Source: Cordia subcordata (taxonomy: Eukaryota; Streptophyta; Magnoliopsida; Boraginales; Cordiaceae). Taken from it: a DNA stretch of 64,000 nucleotides. The stretch is from positions 3,314,501 through 3,378,500 of the forward strand of contig JAPTOF010000011.1 of NCBI GenBank assembly GCA_028554755.1. Direction: 5' to 3'. Within the stretch, counting starts at the first letter, position 1. The number at the start of each line of letters is the position of its first letter. Shown one piece after another: positions 32,400 through 43,019 of this stretch. The notes under the pieces were generated by a model. That model did not search any database. It had not been told where the DNA came from and was given only the letters and a program-made list of their open reading frames with translations. The position numbers and the translations under genes were made by a program.

Positions 32400-33140
32400 T
32401 TAATTCACACAACTTCTTCACTTTGCACTAATAGAGGTATGACCTCTCTTTTCACAATAAGTATAATGAGTTTTGCTTACAAGTTCCAAATCATGCCTCA
32501 CATAGGATATAGATGCATTATTACTAGAAGAACTTTTGATAAAAGTGTTTTTGTCAAAAACTTTAGATGTAAATGGGTCAAAACCAATGCCTTCTTTTCT
32601 AAAAGCCTTTTGAGAACCAAGCAAAACATAAAGTGTTTCTTTTACTTTTATGAATTTTTCAACCACTTTTTTCAAATTCTCATTTTCTCTTCTCAAGAGA
32701 GAACCCACTTCTTCCAAAAGCATCCACGAAAATGTTAACTTCATTTTTTAAATTCTCATTTTCATGTTTCAAAGCATGATTTTCATTTTGAAGATCATTA
32801 ATTTTTGAACTCTTTGTTTTTCTCAAACATTTTAGAAAGATTATCATGAAGTTCAAGTGCAATAAGATGCCATTCATCTCACTAATTTCATCTTTGTAAG
32901 GAATTAAAGAACTATTATGACTAGATGACCTAGGAGAACTGATATTTACCTCACTTTTGGCCATAAAGCACACATAGTTTACCAATTGCTCTTGATCTCC
33001 ATCATCTCTGGTTTCATCACTTGAATTAAGTTGCTTTCATTGCTTTCTTTCCTTTCTTCACAAGTTTAGAGCATTTGGATTTGAAGTGTCCCGACTTCTC
33101 GCAATTGAAGTAAATCACTTCTTTATCAACCTTTTCCTTG
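32400..33140 (-). pseudogene. gag: SIRE gag, C-terminal remnant only
   Basis: Starting only about 30 bp inside the primer site, the minus strand reads VIYFNCEKSGHFKSKCSK, a degenerate CCHC knuckle whose first Cys is replaced. It is followed after stops by YVCFMAKSEVNISSP, and a coiled-coil-like run (INDLQNENHALKHENENLKN). Then come LLRRENENLKKVVEKFIKVK and the second knuckle-like THYTYCEKRGHTSIS near 32425. The capsid-coding N-terminal part of gag is absent, which indicates an internal deletion next to the primer site. Confidence 0.7.
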
Positions 33141-33154
33141 CTCGTAAGACCAAG

Positions 33155-33166
33155 CTGTCGATACCA
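33155..33166 (-). other. SIRE primer-binding site (diverged initiator-Met type)
   Basis: In element direction TGGTATCGACAG begins two bases after the LTR end. It resembles TGGTATCAGAGC with changes in the second half. Confidence 0.6.
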
Positions 33167-33168
33167 CT

Positions 33169-34504
33169 TGTGAGTGGCAAGCTAGCTCTAGAGGGCGGTG
33201 AATAGAGCTATTAAAAATTTTCAATTGCACGTTCGCTTTTTTAAAATCATTGAGTTGATAGTGGAGATGGATTTTAGGAATCAAAAAATGAAACAAGAAA
33301 CATAAAACACACGAGAGCTTATAATGGTTCGGCCACCAAGCCTACATCCATTCCCCGAGTATCCTACTCGAGTATTTCCACTAATACCTTGAGCTTTTCA
33401 CAAGTTGGCTAAGCTAAAAAACCAACATTTACAACTTGATTTCAAACCAAAATCAAAAACCCACTTGCAATTGTTTTTCAATCTTTGAACCCACAAGGCT
33501 AATCTACCCAAATCCCAACTTTATACAATATCAAGATATAGAAAAGTGTAATACAAGTTAGATTTGATAATCAATACAACACCTATAGATGCTTTAAGAA
33601 AAGTGAAGCTCTTCTTGTATTGCTATCTCTTCTTCTCTTTTTCTTTTTCAACCTTTGAAGCTTTCAAATCTTGGGTTCTTGTCAAAAGACAAAAGATAAG
33701 TGATATATTATATGCCTCATTTATAAATTGGCTGTTAGACACAAAGGATAATAACCAAAAATTATATTTTTGACCGTTGCAAAAAAATTAGAGTAAAAAA
33801 TTTTGTTTCCAATGACTAGTTTTGAGATAAATAATTGAAGTCTAAAGCTTCTGGGTAAGCTTTTGCACATACCGGTACATCTGCAAAGTGCACTCAACAA
33901 GCTCCGGGTGAGGTAGATCATGTCCAGTATCCCGACAAGGTTAAAACATGGATCTTTTAAAACTTACTGTTAGGTGGGGTAAAATGCTCATCCAGTACCC
34001 CAGCAAGAGTAGACCTAACAGTACCAAAAATCTAATTTTCAAATAAACTCATGATCTATCACCTCAAAGATAAGTCTAACAACATTTTGTGCATAAAAAT
34101 CATTTTGAAAGATATGCAATCATTTTAAAAACATGTTTAGGCATATAATATCTCAATTTTTAAACTAAGAGAAAGAGAAAATTTGAAGACTAAGAGCAAG
34201 GCATCTTTAACATGTAAAATATCTACGATCGCTCCCCTTATAACTTCTGTCTCCATCCTTATGTCACCACATCACTTGATATATGTGACCTTCAAGGCTC
34301 ATGGCAGCGAATGGTCATCTTCAAGGCATAGGCTCATTTCAATTACTCAAGAACTCATCAATTCATTAGAATCAATAAGATCATATTTGAATTCACAAGA
34401 CAATCATATAACTTTATCCACATATGCCAATCATCACATCTTTCACGAGTTATGCTAATTTCATCATCAATCTTGTTTTCACCATTAAAGCCATAATGTC
34501 AATA
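33169..34504 (-). repeat. SIRE 5' LTR
   Basis: In element direction it starts TATTGACATT (TG changed to TA; the 3' LTR remnant keeps TGTTGACATT) and ends CCACTCACA before the primer site. A TATA-like TTTATAAATGAGG lies near 33715. Upstream of that, 33860-34010 has short GC-richer phrases (ACCGGTACATC, CTCCGGGTGAGG, CAGTATCCCGACAAGG, CAGTACCCCAGCAAG) that look like a variable repeat array. The left edge carries the AGGGCGGTGAATAGAGC phrase shared by SIRE LTRs. Confidence 0.78.
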
Positions 34505-35269
34505 AAGGGTATGCTTTACAATTCTCAGCCACTAATGTTTAGTAATGTCGAGCTTATACTTAGATATTCACTTTGACAATGCAAATTATTGAATCATAAG
34601 CAATATTGTGTTTCTATTGATATCCATGGCTTTTTAAGTTAGGGTCAATATCTTAAACTTTCTTATTATCTAAAGAAAATTAACTTCCTAGACATATTTT
34701 TAATTAATGAGATACTTTTTGGTCTTGTATGCTGTGAGAATGTGTAGTAAGGAAGTTGAGAGATATAGAAAGTGATAATCAATATGTAACTTACAAGTTA
34801 TTGTGTCTTCTGATTTGTAATTTAATGAAACAATTTATTCTAATTTTTTTTTTAAATAGAAATCTATCTTGTTCTTTAGCAATGATTTATTCTAATTTTT
34901 CTATGGTAATGATCTACTTCTTTTGCTAGTTCCTTTCTATTTTCTTTCCAATGATAATTGTACTAGTTAATTGAGATGGATGTTTTCGTGTTATTTATTG
35001 TAGTACTCTAGTACAAAAAGTTATCAAGTAGTAAAACACCCATGAAACTTAACGCATTGTAGTTATCACGTCTTAAAATCTAGAAGAGATAGAGAAAAAA
35101 TAGCATTAGGGCGTCTCATTGCATCATGGGCTTCTAATTTTGAGATAAATCTCATATGATTTTACAGTACAAGGAAAAAAGAAGAAAGATAATGTATAGA
35201 AGTTCAAAACCTGCTTTAAGCTACTTTAGTTATTTGTTATGTGACATTTTAGAGGGATGAAATCCTAGA
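34505..35269. other. Unassigned AT-rich sequence
   Basis: No gene, repeat or transposon motif is recognised here. It separates the SIRE element from the SEC22-like pseudogene. Confidence 0.4.
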
Positions 35270-35945
35270 TGAAAGGCTTTGATTCCCCACTTCGCATTTG
35301 CTAAAGTTGCTAAAGTTTGGAGATTGTTATCTACCTTTAAACATTTGATGAACTTGTGGATTTCACTAACCCTGTATACTCTTTTTCCCTATACTTTGGT
35401 TTCATATTTGTTGTGTTATTACTTTGCTTCTCATTTAATAAACAGGACTAAAACATTTGCACTAATAGATTCCACAAGCAAGAACTATTTCGGTGTGCTT
35501 TTCTTACTCTCTCCAACATTTCTGATCTACTTCTTTATACCATTTGTGAGAAATCTTTTGATGCAATATTTGGATGTTGTCCGTAACTTGCATTTAGCTT
35601 TGACAAATTAACTTAAGTCCTTGTATCCATGTAACATTTACAAATACTGCCAATAATTCCATCAAATTTGATGAAGCCATATGGTCTTGTAAGCCTATCT
35701 ATCAGACTCATGTCAAACTTTTCAAACTCTGTTTGCAGATCTTGTAGATAACGAAAAGCTAGCTTTTTTGGATATAGAGAACCGCAGAGTGTCATGAAGC
35801 AAATTCCATTCTCAACCATGTAATTGAAGCAATGGTGATTAACATAAATTGTCATATTTGAAGATGGCAAGGCTTTTCTTAAGTTTTTTTTTTTTTTTTT
35901 GTTAGTTATAAGGATAAACTCTCCTTGTTGCTTGTAGCTTCAGAA
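35270..35945 (-). pseudogene. SEC22/longin-type R-SNARE pseudogene
   Basis: On the minus strand, from about 35940 leftwards, the sequence reads SYKQQGEFIL, an A-rich insertion, then TIYVNHHCFNYMVENGICFM, TLCGSLYPKKLAFRYLQDLQ, TEFEKFDMSLIDRLTRPYGF, IKFDGIIGSICKCY and MDTRT. This is the longin domain of SEC22-type vesicle SNAREs (ER-Golgi transport). It continues after a TAA at the position of a Gln codon with VNLSKLNASYGQHPNI and, past another stop, RSRSEMLERVRKAH, the start of the SNARE region. Domain boundaries run together without an obvious intron, suggesting a processed copy. The TM tail and N-terminus are not recognisable. Confidence 0.75.
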
Positions 35946-36263
35946 GTTATGGTGTTTGAACTATGATCTTGTAGCAATATGGTGCAACTCTTCTAATGCA
36001 ATATGATGTTGTAGCTTGAGATTACTTTGTGTTATATGATCAATATACATGTTTTCCTTTCCTTTTTAGAGTTTCAAAATTTGTTGTGTTTGAACATTAT
36101 TTTGGTGTTACAAAATTGGATATGAGTTTGAATTATTCAGTTGATATTAGACAAGTAATTAAATCTATGTTTTTCCCCTAATGTATATACTATTTTTTAT
36201 TTGATTATATGTATATGTATATGTACGTATATCTATACATATATGTATATGTATGTATGTATG

Positions 36264-36295
<32 letters not shown>

Positions 36296-37923
36296 AGAAT
36301 TCTCTTTATATATAATAAAAAATAATTATGTAATCTCTTTACCATAAAAAAGAAAAACAAAAAATCGACATGTTGTTATTTTTATGTGGCTTTATTATTT
36401 TAGTTCATTTTTTCAAGTACAATATTTAAATTTGTAACTAAAAATTATTTTCTCAAAATTAAATATCAAACATGTGTGATAAAATAAAAAAATTAAAAAA
36501 CTAACAATTACTACATATTTTTTTATAATAGCTTATTTGTGATAATTTTTTTTTATCCAAATGCCAATAATTAAAAGTACTTCTATATGCCTTTTTTGGT
36601 AATTTGCAAAAAAAAAAAGTGCTTTTATAGGTTTCTATATAAATACTTTTAGCAATTTAAAAAGTACTTTTTACTACATGAATTCAAACACAAAACAACT
36701 TTTTTTATTGGTTAAAATTCTATAAAAAAGCTTTGCAAAAAAGTACATTTGGAAAAAGCTAATCCAAAAAAGCCCAAGAGTAGCTTCTGAAGAAAAGCAA
36801 TTGTGGCAGATGAGAGAGAAACGTGGTGTTTTTATTTGCTTCCAAACATATCCTTGTTTCACTTTCTCAAAACAAGTCTCTGCCTCTCTAATTTTCCTGT
36901 TTCCAAGCAAATCTATCGACAATGTAGCACCTCTCACCTTTAGCTTCTTCCTTGCCTTTTGCCTTTAACTTCACTTTGCTCATAGCTACTAGACAATTTT
37001 ATCTTTTTATTTTTGTTCCTTCTCTTTCTCTACCATAGATGTATCTGTTTGTATTTTTTTTTCCTTGTTCCTCTTTTAATTTTTTTTAGTTAAAATCTAC
37101 TCATTTCATTTTTAGTTCATGCTTTCATGTATGTATTTGCATTATCTAAGAAGAAACCCTAATGTTAGAGCATGACAACTTCTATTTTTTGCCTTGTCCT
37201 TTGTTTACCTTGTTCTCGAAAGCAACTGAACTTCAAGAGTTTCCATACTACTTTGGTTTTTAAGGGAGTGTTTGTGTATGTATGTGTTGGTTGGGGGCAG
37301 GGTATAGTAATGGTATGAGGTATATTAATGATGATTTGGTTAGGAGGTGACAGGAAACAAAGGGGAAGAAAAGGAGTTCCTATAAAGGAGGAATAGGGAT
37401 CAAAGAATCCATTAATTAAGATATGGGATTCCATCTTTGTCATTAATTTTGATTAATTTTTTGCATACAACTAAATTTATTACTTGTTTCTTTTTATCAT
37501 TATCTTGTCTTATTAGCTTTGCCTAGGCAATGCATAGTAGAGTTCCTTGAAGTTTTTTGGCCAAATCCACAAGATAAAAACTAGTAGAACAACATGAAAT
37601 TAATGCCACAACCACTTTCATTTATGCTCCCTGACATTAACTTTTAATTAATTTGCTTGGCAAAAGACCCTTAATCAATTTTTTGGTCAAGGCCATCACC
37701 TTAGAATTGCTTGACGATTTTTTGAGAAATCTATTTGATACTGATTTTAGGATATAGCTTTAGGAGAATGTATTGTTTTTGCTTGCGAGATTTTCTAATG
37801 GGTTCACTTCTTAGAATTGATAGTTCGTTGCCATTATTTCTACAATTATCTTCTCTTATTTACCTTTCATTCATATACTTGTAGAGAATAGCTTATCTTT
37901 ATCCAGAATAAAGTGTCCTTGAC
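35946..37923. other. AT-rich intergenic sequence
   Basis: No gene is supported. It contains a microsatellite (36205-36295). At about 36590-36780 there is a run with repeated AAAAGTGCTTTT/AAAAGTACTTTT and AAAAAGCTAATCCAAA phrases, reminiscent of a small inverted-repeat (MITE-like) element. I could not define its ends. Confidence 0.4.
36205..36295. repeat. (TATG)n/(TA)n compound microsatellite
   Basis: Runs of TATATGTA, then TATG, then TA, about 90 bp in total. Confidence 0.85.
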
Positions 37924-37928
37924 TTGAG
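37924..37928. repeat. Target-site duplication, left of SIRE-like solo LTR (TTGAG)
   Basis: TTGAG here and at 39356-39360 bracket the LTR exactly. Confidence 0.75.
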
Positions 37929-39355
37929 TGTAAGGGACAAGTAATCTTAAGAAGGGGGGTGAATTAAGATTATACCTACTTTTTGCAACAAGAATTCCAA
38001 CTAAAAACAAGTATTGTCACTTAGGCAATTTAGCAAATACTTTGCAAGCAAAAGAGATAAGCAAATATAGAGTAAGTAAAATAGAGTAAGAAGACACTGG
38101 ATTTTTAGGTGGTCTGCCCTTGCCTATATGTCCACTGTCCAAGGATCCTCCCCTTAGGACTTCAATACCGTCACTAGTGTAATACTCCTTCGAATGTTGG
38201 TTGACTACAAACCAACTTCTTACACTTCAAAAAGCCCAAGTGAAAGCCCTCACCTTGGATTTCCTTATACTTTCATGCTTACAATGATTTTCCCAATCTA
38301 GCCTAACTAAGGAATGTGTATATAAGTTAATAAATTGATAGAAATGTGATGGTTAAGTCACAACTTCAACAAATAGATATAACAAAGTAAGATTCTTGTT
38401 TGTTTAAGGTATTTCACAAATTATAGCTCAATGAAGATGATTTGCAAACTTGAAAAATATATGAAAGTGGTTGGAATAGCTTAGAAAATGCTTTAAACGC
38501 TCAATAAATGTCTTAAGGCAAATAAGGTGAAAAAAGGGCTTAAAAAGCAACAGCAATGGTCAAATAACGATAAAAAAAAAAATGCTGTAGAGCTACCGGT
38601 CGGGGTGGTTGGTCGACTAGTAAGGTGACCAGCCACTGGCCTAACATTCTGTTTCACCTGGTCTCCTAGGCCGATCAATCGGCTAGGGTGACCGGTGAGG
38701 CCCTTAGTTTTCTATTTTAGACAGTTGCCCTCTTGCGTTAGTCAGTCGAATGACTACAGTTACCGGCTAGTCCAGGAAACTGGCACTTTCACCCTTAAAA
38801 CATATTATTTAAACTCCTTTGAAGATAAGATGTTTTAGCAATGTAAGTGCACTTCAAAGAATGTTTTCCAATCAACATTTAAGGCCAAAAACATGTTTTT
38901 CAAATACTTTGAAGTTCTTAAGGGTTTTAAACAAGTTAAGAACACTTCAATGATTATCTTCAATGCCCAGGACAATTTTTGGAAACTCAAGATCAGTAAA
39001 TGGTTCAAGAAAACCATTTGAAAAGAGCTATAATATGTTAACCTAGGCAAACACAAAAGAGCACACAAGTTGGTACCCCGTACATCGCCTCATCTCCTCC
39101 TTATCACTCCTCTTCATCTTCATGAGCAATTCTTCAACTCTTCAAGCTTTGGATCCAAGTGCAAGCTTCATCTTGATGTAACAACTTCTCTAATGCACGC
39201 AAGCACTTCTTCAATATTGTCTACACCTTGCTATGGATGTTTACATCAAAATCTCACAAGGTTCATTCGTATTGAATTTAACCATATAACAATTATCATC
39301 ATGAAGCATAATTTTCATCTTAAAAAACAAGGTTAGAAGCAATGTAAAGCCAACA
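37929..39355 (-). mobile_element. SIRE-like solo LTR
   Basis: On the plus strand it runs from TGTAAGGGACAAG to GTAAAGCCAACA, so in element direction it is TGTTGGCTTT...CCCTTACA, 1427 bp, flanked by TTGAG. The phrase GAAGGGGGGTGAATTAAGAT near its left end parallels AGAGGGCGGTGAATAGAGCT of the SIRE 5' LTR. CTGCCCTTGCC ... CCTCCCC and ATACTCCTTCG blocks also match the family layout. No primer site or internal region follows, so it is a solo LTR. Its reading frames are not genes. Confidence 0.72.
38590..38775. repeat. GTCGAC/GACCGG-rich array in the SIRE-like solo LTR
   Basis: ACCGGTCGGGGTGG, GGTCGACTAG, GTGACCAGCC, GGCCGATCAATCGGC, GTGACCGGTG, AGTCAGTCGAATGAC and TACCGGCTAGTCCAGG follow one another. 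Core motifs match those in the Athila LTR arrays although the host LTR is Copia. It is clearly richer in GC than its flanks. Confidence 0.65.
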
Positions 39356-39360
39356 TTGAG
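39356..39360. repeat. Target-site duplication, right of SIRE-like solo LTR (TTGAG)
   Basis: Matches 37924-37928. Confidence 0.75.
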
Positions 39361-39480
39361 TGATCTAACTATTGATTTGATGGTAAGCATGTTAGGAATA
39401 GTGTCCTAAAGCCAGTCATCTATTGTATTTCTAGAATTGTTTACATATGAGTTATCTTAATAATATTTGGCCATTACATT

Positions 39481-39812
39481 TGTTGGGGAAAAACATGCAA
39501 ACATGAAGAATACGAGAAAAAATAACGGACACAAGAATTACGTGGTTCGGCTTTAAAGCCTACGTCCACGAGCAGCAGAGAATAATTCTATTATTGATCA
39601 TGAATGCTACAAGGCTCTCACTTTGGTTTCTCTCTCACACATAACATAATGAGTATTGCCACATATTTATAGTGCAAAGGTTTCCTAAACCTATTAAGCA
39701 GAAAAGGTAACTAATTAATTATGTGCTACAAAAGGTAACAAGCGAATAAGGTAATATTCTAATAAGGAAATATGCTATTCTTGTTGCCCAAGAATACGGG
39801 CTACATTCAACA
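39481..39812 (-). repeat. Tork 3' LTR
   Basis: 332 bp, TGTTGGGGAA...CATTCAACA on the plus strand (TGTTGAATGT...CCCCAACA in element direction). It includes TACGTGGTTCGGCTTTAAAG and AGCCTACGTCCACG, and TATTTATAGTGC near 39664 as a TATA candidate on the minus strand. Confidence 0.92.
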
Positions 39813-39824
39813 AATCTCCACCTT
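39813..39824 (-). other. Tork polypurine tract
   Basis: In element direction AAGGTGGAGATT directly precedes the LTR start TGTTGAATG. Confidence 0.85.
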
Positions 39825-39865
39825 GGCACGTATTCGCTCCAATCAATACACCATTATCTCTGCAG

Positions 39866-40648
39866 TCAACTGCCTCTAAAAGCTCGATGTTCCGCACCGC
39901 AAATAGCAACCAAGTCCAAGCAATGCTTAAACTTGCTGACTGGAACCACCTTAGTCATCATATCTGCTGGATTCTCATGGGTAGATATCTTCTGCACCGA
40001 TATAATTCCTTGTGATACAACATCTCTGATAAAGTGATATCTGATATCAATGTGTTTAGTCCTCTCATGATACATTTGATTCTTCGTCAAATGGATTGCA
40101 CTCTGGCTATCACAAAAGACTGCACTTGTATCTTGCTACAATCCAAGATCACGAACCAGGCCTTGTAACCACATGGCCTTCTTCACAGCTTCTGCAATTG
40201 CTATGTACTCCGCTTCAGTAGTCGACAATGCCACAGTAGACTGTAGAGTAAACACGTAACCCGTCAGAGATCTTCTCTTATCAAGGTCACCCACAAAGTC
40301 TGAATCACAATAACCCACTAACCTCGCGCAATCTCCAATCATCTTGTTAAACAGTAAACCTACATTTGTAGTGCCACGCAAATATCTCATTATCCATTTC
40401 ACCACTTCCCAATGTGCTTTCCCAGGTGATGCCATATACCTGCTCACAACACTAACTGCATGTGAAATATCAAGACGAGTGCACACCATAGCATACATCA
40501 AGCTACCAACAGCACTCGAGTATAGAACATGAGACATATGCTCCATCTCCTCCTCAGTTTTAGGTGATAAATTTGCAGACAACTTGAAATGAGCAGCAAG
40601 CAGCACACTCACAGGCTTTGCTTTCAGCATCCCGAAACGCTCTAGCAC
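39866..40648 (-). pseudogene. pol: Tork RNase H
   Basis: From right to left: LERFGMLKAKPVS, SSAVGSLMYAMVCTRLDI, VVKWIMRYLRGTTNVGLLF, VGYCDSDFVGDLDKRRSLTG, TVALSTTEAEYIAIAEAVK, a stop at 40136, then [30 protein letters not shown] and [10 protein letters not shown]. The catalytic acidic residues (CDSDF, TEAEY, CDSQS) are present. Between YVFTL and STVALS the usual SWRS-type residues are missing, an in-frame deletion of roughly ten codons. It continues in the same frame as RT across a stop at 40664. Confidence 0.88.
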
Positions 40649-40663
40649 TTTCTCAATATAACT

Positions 40664-41774
40664 TTACTGAGACAAGAATAGCTTCCCAGTGTTTCTATAT
40701 CTGTGAATCTCCATGCCAAGAATCTTCTTCGCTGCTCCAAGATCTTTCATCTCAAACTCATCACCTAGCTGCTTCTTTAATTCGTCGATTGCAGACATGC
40801 TTTTAGCAGCAATAAGCATATCATCGACATACAACAAGAAGTACACAAACGAATCATCTGGAAGCCTTTTGAGATACACATAGCTGTCATAGGTACTCCT
40901 TGTGTATCTAGCACCTACCATGAATGTGTCAAATCTCTTATACCATTGCCGAGGTGACTGCTTCAACCCATACAAGGACTTCTTCAGTTTGCAAATATGG
41001 TTCTCCTTACTAGGAACTACATACCCCTCCGGTTGACTCATGTAAATTTGCTCTTCAAAATCACCATGCAAAAACGCCATTTTCACATCTAGCTGCTCAA
41101 GCTCTAAGTCATGAAGAGCAACCAAGGCAAAGAAAACCCTGATGGAACTATGCTTCACAACCGGAGAGAACACTTCATTGAAGTCAACACCCTCCCTTTG
41201 TGTATAGCCTTTCGCCACCAACCGTGCCTTGTATCGAGGACCTTCAACCCCTAGAGTACCTTCCTTTTTCTTGTAAACCCATTTGCAATCGACAACTCGC
41301 TGTCCCTTAGGCAATTCAACAAGCTCCCATGTTTGATTCTTATGAAGAGACTCAATCTCCTCACTCATGGCACCCACCCACTTAGCAGAATCTTTCCCAG
41401 ATATGGCCTCTTTGTATGAATTCAGCTCATGTCCTTCAGTTGTTTCAGCAACAGTCAAAGCATTAGCAATAAGATCAGCGTATCCGTACCTTTGAGGCTC
41501 TTTAATCTGTCTCCTTTCTCGCCCAGTAGCAATGCTGTACTTCTGTTGTTCAGGCACATTTTGATCATGTACCTCAGTTGGTTGAGTCGACTGAATTTGA
41601 CTGCTACTATTGCTAGATGGAACATTTGGAACATCAGCAGATACCTCCACCTGCTCTTTGACACCATGGTCTAAACCAACTACTGCTTTCTCCTTTTCTT
41701 AGTCTAATAAAGCAGACTCATTGAATATGACATCCCTGCTGATGAGGAAACCTGGAGACTTTGGATCTGTGCAT
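40664..41774 (-). pseudogene. pol: Tork reverse transcriptase
   Basis: This is the longest intact stretch of the Tork polyprotein (328 residues from 41650). AMSEEIESLHKNQTWELVEL, VDCKWVYKKKEG, ARLVAKGYTQREGVDFNEVF, LDVKMAFLHGDFEEQIYM, QPEGYV and LKKSLYGLKQSPRQWYKRFD lead to the intact active site LLYVDDMLIAA near 40840, then EFEMKDLGAAKKILGMEI. A stop near 41700 and one at 41774 separate it from integrase, and TAA at 40664 separates it from RNase H. It lacks an independent start. Confidence 0.9.
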
Positions 41775-42690
41775 CACAACCTGTAACCTTTTCTCTCGGA
41801 TACATAGCCCAGAAATATGCATTTTTTTGCCCTCGGCTCCAACTTTCCATCCTTCACGTGAGCGTATGCAGGGCAACCGACCACCCTCAATCGAGAGTAG
41901 TCAGCAGGCTTACCAAACCATAACTCAAAAGGAGTTTTCAATTCAATAGCTTTGGATAGAGACCTATTCACCAAGTAGCATGCCGTATTGACGGCTTTAG
42001 CCCAAAAGTCTTGACTCAAACCAGATTGGGAGAGCATACAACAAGCTCTCTCCACCAGAGTTCTATTCATGCGTTCTACAACTCCATTCTGTTATGGTGT
42101 CCTTACACATGTGCGGTGTTTCACAATGCCATGTTTCCTGCAGAACTCATCAAACTCTTTATTGCAATATTCCAACCCATTGTCAGTCCTAAGACGCTTA
42201 ATTTGTTTACTAGTCTACTTCTCAATCAACTTCTTCCACTGGACAAATGTTGGAAACGCCTCATATTTAGTTTTTAAGAAGTATACCCACACCATTCGAG
42301 AGTATGCATCAATGAAAGTGATGTAATACCTGGCACCTTTCTTGGAAGGAACTTTATTAGGACCCCAAAGATTAGAATGAATATAATCAAGTGTACCTTT
42401 GGTGTTCTCCTGCCCCTTGCTGAACTTCACCCTGGTTTGCTTTCCAAAGACATAATGCTTGTAGAATTCAAGCTTTCCAGTTCTTTGTCCACAAAGCAAA
42501 TCCCTCTTACTCAGCTCGGTCAGTCCCCTCTCGCTCATATGGCCCAACCTTTTGTGCCACAACTGTGTAATGTCATTATCACTCTCCTCGGATGTAACAG
42601 CTGCAACACCTGTAACTGTACTACCTTGAAGGACATATAGGCCGCCAGTCAAGTTCCCTTTCAAGAGCACAATTGCACATTTGGTCACCT
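41774..42690 (-). pseudogene. pol: Tork integrase with pre-integrase zinc finger
   Basis: LWHKRLGHMSERGLTEL is the HH part of the zinc finger; the CC part is damaged: KLEFYKHYVFGKQ replaces the expected CxxC. The core has YIHSNLWGPNKVPSKKGARY (first Asp replaced by Asn) and FIDAYSRMVWVYFLKTK, then after stops the second Asp region near 42170. The C-terminal part is MNRTLVERACCMLSQSGL, FWAKAVNTACYLVNR, PFELWFGKPADYSRLRVVGC. Stops at 42215 and near 42090 and lost catalytic residues rule out activity. Confidence 0.85.
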
Positions 42691-43019
42691 TTTAAGACAC
42701 CATTCTCGCTTCGGAATTTGTATCCATGAGAATCCGAACGCCCAAGAGAAATCAAGTTTTTCTTCAGCTCCGGTACATGCCAACACTGGAGAGATCTTGT
42801 AATACCATCAAACATCTTGATATTTACGATGCCCATTCCCTCAACCTTCAATGAAAGATCATTGCCTAGAAAGACTTTCCCTTCTCTTTTGGAATAAGAA
42901 GAGAACCAGTCGTGCCTAGGACACATATGGAACGTTGCACCAGTATCAAGAATCCATTGATTACGCCACTGTGATCCACTCACAGTCAAAACTTCCCCGA
43001 TACTACTCGAGTTATCTCC
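42690..43019 (-). pseudogene. pol: Tork protease
   Basis: NQWILDTGATFHMCPRHDWF near 42960-42905 is the active site, DTG, in the usual Tork setting. KVFLGNDLSLKVEGMGIVNI and LQCWHVPELKKNLISLG follow. A frameshift near 42690 separates it from the pre-integrase domain. Confidence 0.88.

Larger units (their letters stand above)
26582..34504 (-). mobile_element. SIRE-lineage Ty1/Copia element, internally deleted
   Basis: On the minus strand the order is 5' LTR (34504-33169), primer site, gag remnant, protease, integrase, RT-RNase H, an extra env-position frame, polypurine tract, and a 151 bp piece of 3' LTR. The PPT-LTR junction sequence CATCATCAAAAATAGGGAGA before TGTTGACATT is characteristic of SIRE. 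Most of gag is missing and all coding parts are broken. The 3' LTR is cut at 26582, where hAT-2 sequence begins, so no target duplication can be shown. Confidence 0.85.

Noticed and set aside
35270..35945. A functional SEC22 gene on the minus strand
   Set aside because: In-frame stops after DTRT and later, an A-run insertion, and no recognisable N-terminus or membrane anchor.
36674..36937. 87-codon minus-strand frame as a further exon of the SEC22-like gene
   Set aside because: It has no resemblance to the SEC22 N-terminus and no clear splice sites.
37165..37443. 92-codon minus-strand frame
   Set aside because: Low-complexity translation in unassigned AT-rich sequence with no homology recognised.
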